A DNA stretch of 6,512 nucleotides, taken from an uncultured Christensenella sp. GTDB lineage: Bacteria > Bacillota > Clostridia > Christensenellales > UBA1242. Under the pieces are notes generated by a model. The model made no database searches, had not been told where the DNA came from, and was given only the letters and a program-made list of their open reading frames with translations. The DNA lies in the NCBI GenBank assembly GCA_949291975.1, contig CASEYA010000072.1:1-6512 (forward strand). The letters are read 5' to 3'. Shown one piece after another: positions 1 to 6,512 of this stretch. The translations under genes were made by a program, and so were the position numbers. Position 1 is the stretch's first letter. Every line of letters begins with the position of its first letter.

Positions 1-48
1 GAGTGGAAATCTCAGCACATCCATGGAATAAAAGGGCTAAATTGTGAT

Positions 49-402
49 ATGCAAGATGTAAATAAAATGGATGAACTTTTTGCAAACTATCTGTCTTGCT
101 TTTATAAGGACATAAGAAAATTTGACGCCACACTTAACGAAAAGGACGTGCCAAAAGTTGTTTCTGCAATGACAGACATTGTGAAATTCTGTGATAAAAA
201 AGTGCAGGATAAAATTGCTTGCTCGCAAATTTCAAAAGAGGACCAAGAAAAATATCGGTTTAACAGATATATGTTTACCAACATGGATGCCACTTCTAAA
301 TTTATTTGCACGCAAGGTGTTAGAATGGAAAATAGTAATGTGATTTATCAGTTGCAAAAAGAAATTGGCAACCAGTTTAGAGGAAAAAGCAAAAGTCTGT
401 GA
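49..402 (+). CDS. Hypothetical protein, 117 residues from the first ATG; 5' end uncertain
   Basis: I do not recognise this protein. From the ATG at 49 it is 117 residues, hydrophilic and mixed in charge, with no membrane segment or signal peptide that I can see. It has five cysteines (residues 17, 48, 58 and 87 among them by my count; treat the total as approximate), not in a metal-binding spacing I recognise. The stop is TGA, with more TGA codons just behind it. The frame has no stop between position 1 and the ATG at 49, so the protein may begin upstream of the window, which would add at least 16 residues. An AAAGGG at 31-36 could serve the ATG at 49, but a 12-base gap is longer than ideal. 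It is separated from gyrB by 201 bases holding a hairpin and a promoter, so it is probably a separate transcription unit. Codon use resembles the neighbouring genes, which supports a real gene. Function unknown. Confidence 0.6.
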   Translation: MQDVNKMDELFANYLSCFYKDIRKFDATLNEKDVPKVVSAMTDIVKFCDKKVQDKIACSQISKEDQEKYRFNRYMFTNMDATSKFICTQGVRMENSNVIYQLQKEIGNQFRGKSKSL

Positions 403-469
403 TTTTGATGAATGCTTTTTGCTTAAAAAATGGCTGAATAAGTGCTGAAAAATCAATTTTTTGTTAAAA

Positions 470-535
470 GGTGTAAAATTTGCTTAAATATCAAAAAAAT
501 GATTGATTTTTGGGCTTTTTACACCATTTATTTTT
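470..535 (+). terminator. Long imperfect hairpin plus T-rich tail, possible terminator of the upstream gene
   Basis: The arms GGTGTAAAA (470-478) and TTTTACACC (517-525) are perfect inverted repeats of 9 bases. Pairing continues inward: GC 482-483 with GC 514-515, TT 484-485 with GG 512-513 as wobbles, AAA 486-488 with TTT 509-511, and ATCAA 490-494 with TTGAT 503-507, closing on an 8-base loop. That is about 21 pairs by hand. It is followed by ATTTATTTTTG and further T-runs. This fits a rho-independent terminator for the gene ending at 402, although the stem is AT-rich and the T-run is interrupted. It could instead be an operator or a transcript structure. Function is inferred. Confidence 0.4.
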
Positions 536-544
536 GATTTTTGT

Positions 545-573
545 TTGTGAAAATTTTTTATTTGTGGTAAAAT
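545..573 (+). promoter_or_regulatory. Sigma-A-type promoter for gyrB, with extended -10
   Basis: A -35 element TTGTGA (545-550, four of six matches to TTGACA) lies 17 bases before a -10 element TAAAAT (568-573). The -10 is preceded by TGG, an extended -10 of the kind common in low-GC Gram-positives. Transcription should start near 580, giving a leader of about 24 bases before the gyrB ATG, with the GAGGG ribosome-binding site at 591-595. T-runs at 531-535, 538-542 and 554-559 overlap and precede it and may bend the DNA. It is probably the main promoter for gyrB and the genes behind it. No obvious second promoter was found before gyrA. Confidence 0.6.
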
Positions 574-582
574 ATAGAGTAG

Positions 583-2508
<1,926 letters not shown>

Positions 2509-2522
2509 AGGAGTGATTTTTT

Positions 2523-2768
2523 ATGCAAGAAAGAACTGAACTTGAAGAAGATATAACAAAGCACATTTCATTAAAGCAGATGCAAACACATGATATAGCA
2601 CCAGGAAAAAGGCACGACCAAAATGGCAGGCTGGTTTTGCCAAACAGCATTAAAAGAGCAAAAGAAAAAGTAAAAGACAAAGAACAGGTTAAAGAAGAAG
2701 TGGGCAGGGTGCTGAATGTTAAAGAAATTAAAAAAAGACTTAAAGAGTTTGAGCAAAAAACACTTTAA
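2523..2768 (+). CDS. Small charged hypothetical protein between gyrB and gyrA, 81 residues
   Basis: I do not recognise this protein. It starts 14 bases after the gyrB stop, with a strong AAAGGAG site (2507-2513, overlapping that stop) 9 bases from the ATG. By hand count it has 20 Lys/Arg against 15 Asp/Glu, so it is mildly basic, and it lacks Cys, Trp and Tyr. The N-terminal half includes a Pro/Gly-containing stretch (about 26-41, with KRHDQNGRLVLP). Residues 43-78 are almost entirely charged and read as a long amphipathic helix or coiled coil. There is no membrane segment or signal peptide. Its place inside the gyrase operon suggests co-expression with gyrase, and a role as a nucleic-acid or gyrase-associated protein is possible, but no motif shows it. 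The strong ribosome-binding site and tight spacing make it a credible gene. Confidence 0.75.
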   Translation: MQERTELEEDITKHISLKQMQTHDIAPGKRHDQNGRLVLPNSIKRAKEKVKDKEQVKEEVGRVLNVKEIKKRLKEFEQKTL

Positions 2769-2783
2769 AAGGGGAAGGTTGTT

Positions 2784-3260
2784 ATGAAGCAAAAAGATAT
2801 ATCAAACAGCGAAACTGCCTTTGATGAAAAAAATAAAATTGCCCTTGAACAATTAAAACAAGAACACAAAGCAAGAAACACAGTTGGCGCAACATATGAT
2901 TATTCTTTTGAGCTAGACCAGGGCGAAGCAAACACCATTTCTGAGCCAGAGAAAACAATTTATGAAAAACTTGTTGAAAAAGAAAAATATCAGCAAAAAC
3001 TAAAAAGCGGGCAAATTGTTCCAGAGGCTAGTCAATATCAAAACCCAAATCGAGTTACCTTTGCTTATACCCCAAAAGAGAAATATCTATATAGCAAATT
3101 GCGCAAGCCTTTTGATACAGATTTAAGCAGTGAAACAATAACGGACCACAGTTTGCCTTTGGAAGATGCTTTTAAAAGCCAAAGTTCCACCACTTTGCTG
3201 AAATCAGAGGAAAAAACAAAAGATAAAAATCAAAACAAACCAAAAGAGTTTGGTGCATAA
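2784..3260 (+). CDS. Hydrophilic low-complexity hypothetical protein between gyrB and gyrA, 158 residues
   Basis: I do not recognise this protein. It begins 15 bases after the preceding stop, with AAAAGGGGAAGG (2767-2778) as the ribosome-binding site, and ends 16 bases before gyrA. It is very hydrophilic and nearly neutral by hand count (26 Lys/Arg, 27 Asp/Glu), with no Cys or Trp, no membrane segment and no signal peptide. Residues 1-35 and 52-75 look helical and charged. Eight tyrosines fall between residues 38 and 103, including the block FAYTPKEKYLY (93-103), which is the most structured-looking and family-like part. The last 30 residues are Ser/Thr/Lys-rich and probably disordered. It may be a partly disordered partner or adaptor of another protein, and its position suggests gyrase or the other small protein, but that is inference only. 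Confidence 0.75.
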   Translation: MKQKDISNSETAFDEKNKIALEQLKQEHKARNTVGATYDYSFELDQGEANTISEPEKTIYEKLVEKEKYQQKLKSGQIVPEASQYQNPNRVTFAYTPKEKYLYSKLRKPFDTDLSSETITDHSLPLEDAFKSQSSTTLLKSEEKTKDKNQNKPKEFGA

Positions 3261-3276
3261 CCCTAGGAGATGAAAA

Positions 3277-6042
3277 ATGGAAGAAAATGAAACAATAATG
3301 GACAAGGAAAGCCAGATTATCAAGGTTCCTGTTATTGATGAAATGAAAAAGAGTTTTATTGCATACGCCATGGCAGTGAATGTGTCTCGTGCAATTCCTG
3401 ATGTGCGTGACGGACTGAAACCTGTTCACCGCAGAATTTTGTATGCAATGAGCGAACTTAATCTTTTTAACGACAAGCCATATCGTAAGTGTGCAAGAAT
3501 TGTTGGTAACGTGCTTGGTAACTATCATCCACACGGAGATACTGCGGTATATGAGGCACTTGTGCGTTTTGCACAAGATTTTACTCTTAAAGCACCACTT
3601 GTTGACGGACACGGAAACTTTGGTTCGGTTGACGGTGACCCACCTGCTGCCATGAGGTATACCGAGGCAAGACTTTCTAAGATTGCTGGCGAAATGCTTA
3701 GAGATATTGATAAGGACAGTGTTGATTTCTGCCCAAACTTTGATGATACCTTGATGCAACCAGTTGTTCTTCCAAGCCGTTTTCCAAACCTTTTGGTTAA
3801 CGGTGCAGACGGTATTGCTGTTGGAATGGCAACAAGCATTCCAACGCATAATCTTGGCGAAGTTATTGACGGAGTTATTGCTCTTATTAATAACCCAGAA
3901 ATTACCGTTGACGAACTTATGGACTATATCAAAGCACCTGACTACCCAACAGGTGGAATCATTATGGGGCGCATGGGTATTCGTCAGGCATATAAGACTG
4001 GACATGGCAAAGTTGTTGTTCGTGGAAAGTGCGAAATTGAAGAGGATGATAAAGGGCGTTTTCACATTGTGATAACTGAAATTCCTCATCAGGTAAACAA
4101 GGCACTTTTAATTCAACAAATGGCAGGGCTGGTAAAGGATAAGCGTATTGAAGGAATTTCAGACATTCGTGAAGAAAGCGACCGTGAGGGTATGAGAATT
4201 GTGGTAGACATCAAAAAAGAAGCAAACCCACAGGTTGTTTTGAACTTGCTTTATAAACACAGTCAACTGCAAACAAGTGCGGGAATTACCCTTTTGGCAC
4301 TTGTGAACGGCGAGCCAAAAATTTTAAACCTAAAAGAGATTTTATATTATTATCTAGAACATCAAAAGCAAGTGATTTTGCGCCGAACAATGTTTGATTT
4401 GCAAAAGGCAAAAGAGCGTGAACACATTGTAGAAGGGCTTGTTAAAGCGCTTTCTAGCATTGACGCAGTGGTAAAAATCATTCGTCAAAGCAAAGAGCGT
4501 CAAGAAGCACTTGAAAAATTGATGCAAAGTTTGGATATAACAGAAAAACAAGCAAACGCAATTTTGGATATGCGACTTGTTAGACTTACTTCGCTGGAAG
4601 TTTATAAACTTAATGAAGAACTTGAAGAACTTAGAAAGTTTTGTGCCGAGATGCAAAGCATAATTGATAACCCAAACAAAGTGCTTGCAATCATTGCAAA
4701 AGAACTTAGCGAAATCAAGGAAAAATATGCATCGCCAAGGCAGACCGCAATTTCTGGAGATATTGGAAGCATTGACCTTGAGGACCTGATTGCTCGTGAA
4801 GACATGGTGGTTACCATGACCAACCAAGGCTATGTTAAACGCATGGCACTGAGCGAATATCACTTGCAACACCGTGGTGGAATTGGTGTTTCTTCTCACA
4901 AGACAAAAGACACCGATTTTGTGGACAGAGTGTTTGTTGCAAACACCCACGACACCTTGATGTTCTTTACAAACTATGGCAAAGTTTATACCCTTAAAAC
5001 CTATGATATTCCCGAAGCAAGCAAGTCTAGCAAAGGCCGTGCTGCTGTTAACCTTATTCAAATTGAACAAGACGAAAAGGTGCAAGCAGTAATTGCAAAA
5101 AGCAACATTGAAAACGGCTTTTTGGTGCTTGCAACCAAGAATGGACTTATCAAGAAAACTCCAATGAGCGAGTTTGAGAACATTCGCCAAGTTGGTAAAA
5201 AGGCAATTGTGCTTGATGAGGGCGACGAACTGGTGTCTGTTGCTCAAAGTGACGGCGATGACGATATTCTGGTGGCATCTTCGGCTGGCAAGTGCATTCG
5301 TTTCAGTGAAACACAAATTCGCCCAAGTGGCAGAACAAGCCATGGTGTGCGTGCCATGAAACTTTCTGACGGTGCAAAACTGGTTGATATGTGTGTGGTA
5401 AAAGAGGGCAGTGAAATGCTGACCATCACCGAAAACGGCTATGGCAAGCGTGTTAAGGTTGATGGATACAGAAAGCAATCTCGTGGCGGAATGGGTGTTA
5501 GCGCTGGCGCTTTGAACGAAAAAACGGGCATGGTGGTTGCACTTAAACAACTTGTTAACTGTGAGGATATCATCATTATTGCAGATAATGGTGTTACAAT
5601 TCGTGTTAGCAGTGATTCCCTTCGTTTGCTTTCTAGAACGGCAATGGGTGTTAAGATGATGAAACTCAAAGGAAATTCGAAAATCGCCTCGGTTGCAGTA
5701 ATTGATTCTGTTGATGAAAATGTTGATGTCGAAAAAGTTGCAAAGGAAGTTCAGCAGGTTGAAGAAGAGGTAGAGGGTGTTATCATTGCCAAAAATGCCG
5801 AACTTGAGCAACATGACCAAAACTTTTCAGCAAACGAAACAGAAGAACAAGCAGAAAGTCTGTTAGCAGATGAAGAGCAAACTTTTGCGGAAAATGAAGA
5901 GAATGTTATAAACCAAGCAGAAAGCGATTTAAGCAAAAAAAGTGGCAACCAAAAAGACATGATTGACCACATTGAGAAAGATGAATTTGCAGAAGAAAAC
6001 AAGCAAAAAGATGAAGATTTTAACAATGATAAAAACATCTAG
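3277..6042 (+). CDS. gyrA: DNA gyrase subunit A (cleavage and DNA-wrapping subunit) with long acidic tail
   Basis: GyrA cuts and rejoins the gate DNA through a tyrosine and wraps DNA with its C-terminal domain. In the 921 residues: the winged-helix core with [18 protein letters not shown] (41-58), the quinolone region [11 protein letters not shown] (83-93), and AAMRYTEAR (124-132) with Arg127 and catalytic Tyr128; tower and coiled-coil C-gate (about 340-490, with RLTSLE at 436-441); and a six-bladed beta-pinwheel (about 505-810). Thr89 and Glu93 match E. coli Ser83 and Asp87 and are ordinary for clostridia. The GyrA-box reads QHRGGIG (531-537) instead of the usual QRRGGKG type, and the blade-6 counterpart reads QSRGGMG (734-740). 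Residues 811-921 form a tail with about 35 acidic and 10 basic residues, making the protein longer than most GyrA. AGGAG lies 7 bases before the ATG; an out-of-frame ATG at 3270 is ignored. ParC is unlikely because box-like motifs persist and gyrB is adjacent. Confidence 0.96.
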   Translation: MEENETIMDKESQIIKVPVIDEMKKSFIAYAMAVNVSRAIPDVRDGLKPVHRRILYAMSELNLFNDKPYRKCARIVGNVLGNYHPHGDTAVYEALVRFAQDFTLKAPLVDGHGNFGSVDGDPPAAMRYTEARLSKIAGEMLRDIDKDSVDFCPNFDDTLMQPVVLPSRFPNLLVNGADGIAVGMATSIPTHNLGEVIDGVIALINNPEITVDELMDYIKAPDYPTGGIIMGRMGIRQAYKTGHGKVVVRGKCEIEEDDKGRFHIVITEIPHQVNKALLIQQMAGLVKDKRIEGISDIREESDREGMRIVVDIKKEANPQVVLNLLYKHSQLQTSAGITLLALVNGEPKILNLKEILYYYLEHQKQVILRRTMFDLQKAKEREHIVEGLVKALSSIDAVVKIIRQSKERQEALEKLMQSLDITEKQANAILDMRLVRLTSLEVYKLNEELEELRKFCAEMQSIIDNPNKVLAIIAKELSEIKEKYASPRQTAISGDIGSIDLEDLIAREDMVVTMTNQGYVKRMALSEYHLQHRGGIGVSSHKTKDTDFVDRVFVANTHDTLMFFTNYGKVYTLKTYDIPEASKSSKGRAAVNLIQIEQDEKVQAVIAKSNIENGFLVLATKNGLIKKTPMSEFENIRQVGKKAIVLDEGDELVSVAQSDGDDDILVASSAGKCIRFSETQIRPSGRTSHGVRAMKLSDGAKLVDMCVVKEGSEMLTITENGYGKRVKVDGYRKQSRGGMGVSAGALNEKTGMVVALKQLVNCEDIIIIADNGVTIRVSSDSLRLLSRTAMGVKMMKLKGNSKIASVAVIDSVDENVDVEKVAKEVQQVEEEVEGVIIAKNAELEQHDQNFSANETEEQAESLLADEEQTFAENEENVINQAESDLSKKSGNQKDMIDHIEKDEFAEENKQKDEDFNNDKNI

Positions 6043-6045
6043 TAT

Positions 6046-6051
6046 AAGGGG
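6046..6051 (+). promoter_or_regulatory. Ribosome-binding site AAGGGG before a non-ATG start
   Basis: AAGGGG lies 3 bases after the gyrA stop. It is 6 bases from an in-frame TTG (6058) and 9 bases from an in-frame GTG (6061). No ATG occurs in the frame near it, so the following gene must use TTG or GTG. GTG is the commoner start and its spacing is good, but TTG cannot be excluded; the choice changes the protein by one residue. Confidence 0.65.
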
Positions 6052-6060
6052 TTTTATTTG

Positions 6061-6512
6061 GTGGTTCAATCAAACAAAGAAATTCAAAAGTTGGCGTTAA
6101 AGTTTGGCTTTTGTAAATTTTTAGAGGGCAACAGTTCAAGCCATGATAAGTGGGAGCATGGACTAACGGGGCAAAACATAGTTTTTGTCAATACCGTGAA
6201 AGACGGTGCGCTTGGAACCAATGCTCATCACATTTCTATTATTGTATATACTGCATATATCACAGGGTATTCAACCGAGGAAATTTTAAAACTGACCAAA
6301 GATTGCAGTGATTTTATTAAAAAAACGGTTAACAAACAACTGAAAGCATTGGATAATAATCCAATGCTGTTTGTTCCAATTGATGTAAGAAAGTCTAGGG
6401 GTATTAATTCAGATACCAAAGCTGTTATGTTGCTGAAAACAGAAAGAGAAAAATATGTGCAAAAGCAAAAGGAAGCAGAAAAACTGAAAAGCACCATTAA
6501 ATCTAGACATAA
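6061..6512 (+). CDS. Hypothetical protein with GTG start, faintly HicA-like N-terminus; 3' end outside window
   Basis: The frame is open for 150 codons from the GTG and runs off the right edge, so the C-terminus is missing. It begins 18 bases after the gyrA stop (15 if TTG 6058 is used), in the same frame as gyrA, with AAGGGG upstream and no terminator between, so it is probably co-transcribed. The first 80 residues have predicted alternation of helix and strand: KLALKFGF (11-18), EGNSSSHDKWEH (22-33), NIVFVN (39-44), ALGTNAHHISIIVY (50-63) and STEEILKLT (71-79). The order 'GF, G-S-x-H with basic and aromatic residues, strand, GT, then a helix ending in EEIL' recalls the small HicA RNase fold, but the usual GSHH signature is not matched and the protein is longer than HicA. 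From about 127 on it is charged and probably coiled coil. No HicB antitoxin is visible. I treat the function as unknown. Confidence 0.7.
   Translation, partial: MVQSNKEIQKLALKFGFCKFLEGNSSSHDKWEHGLTGQNIVFVNTVKDGALGTNAHHISIIVYTAYITGYSTEEILKLTKDCSDFIKKTVNKQLKALDNNPMLFVPIDVRKSRGINSDTKAVMLLKTEREKYVQKQKEAEKLKSTIKSRH

Noticed and set aside
563..571. TGTGGTAAA as a DnaA box near the gyrB promoter
   Set aside because: Only 7 of 9 bases match the consensus on the reverse strand, it is a single site, and it coincides with the extended -10, which explains it better.
3191..3230. Internal promoter for gyrA (TTGCTG and a TA-rich stretch)
   Set aside because: The spacing is about 21 bases and the -10 candidate is weak; the A-rich coding sequence accounts for it.
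3541..3555. Thr89 and Glu93 in the GyrA quinolone region as possible resistance changes
   Set aside because: Thr at this place is wild type in clostridia such as C. difficile and Glu is common in Gram-positives, so this is normal lineage variation.
3172..4089. 305-codon minus-strand open frame across the small-gene/gyrA junction
   Set aside because: It is composition-biased, without motifs, and opposite two well-supported plus-strand genes.
4354..5820. 488-codon open frame on the minus strand opposite gyrA
   Set aside because: It lies wholly inside gyrA, is rich in Asn, Phe, Cys and His in an unnatural way, and has no recognisable motif. It is a shadow of gyrA codon use.
6040..6060. Read-through of the gyrA TAG into the in-frame downstream gene
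   Set aside because: The two frames coincide, but a good ribosome-binding site sits between them and no read-through signal is visible. Chance gives a shared frame one time in three.
6228..6497. Minus-strand 89-codon open frame opposite the last gene
   Set aside because: It has no ribosome-binding site or motif, and the plus-strand frame is open throughout with a good start region.

Overview
The window looks like the gyrase locus of a low-GC Gram-positive bacterium, most likely a clostridial-type member of the Bacillota. The intergenic DNA is very AT-rich. Ribosome-binding sites are strong and of the AGGAG/AAGGGG type. GyrB is about 634 residues, with the compact Gram-positive architecture. 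Both gyrase subunits read like clostridial proteins. The code is standard: TGA ends the first gene and tryptophan is TGG. I cannot name a genus from the sequence alone.

Layout. (1) Positions 1-402 hold an unrecognised small protein gene whose frame is open to the left edge, so its true start may lie outside the window. (2) Positions 403-603 are intergenic. They hold a long imperfect hairpin (470-525) followed by a T-rich stretch, possibly a terminator for the first gene, and then a good sigma-A-type promoter with an extended -10 (545-573) about 30 bases before gyrB. (3) gyrB is at 604-2508. (4) Two small unrecognised genes, 81 and 158 codons, lie between gyrB and gyrA (2523-2768 and 2784-3260). 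(5) gyrA is at 3277-6042. (6) A further unrecognised gene starts at a GTG (6061) or TTG (6058) and runs off the right edge.

From gyrB onward all genes are on the plus strand, separated by only 14 to 18 bases, each with its own ribosome-binding site. I see no terminator between them, so gyrB, the two small genes, gyrA and the last gene probably form one operon driven from the promoter at 545-573. GyrB (ATPase and TOPRIM) and GyrA (DNA cleavage and wrapping) together make the A2B2 DNA gyrase, which introduces negative supercoils.

The least ordinary points are the two charged, low-complexity proteins inserted between the gyrase subunits; a degenerate GyrA-box (QHRGGIG) with a matching change in the last C-terminal blade; a long acidic GyrA tail; a glutamine at the GyrB position where the aminocoumarin-contacting arginine is expected; and a faint HicA-like pattern in the last gene. 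None of these proves a new system. The small-gene insertion is the best candidate for follow-up.
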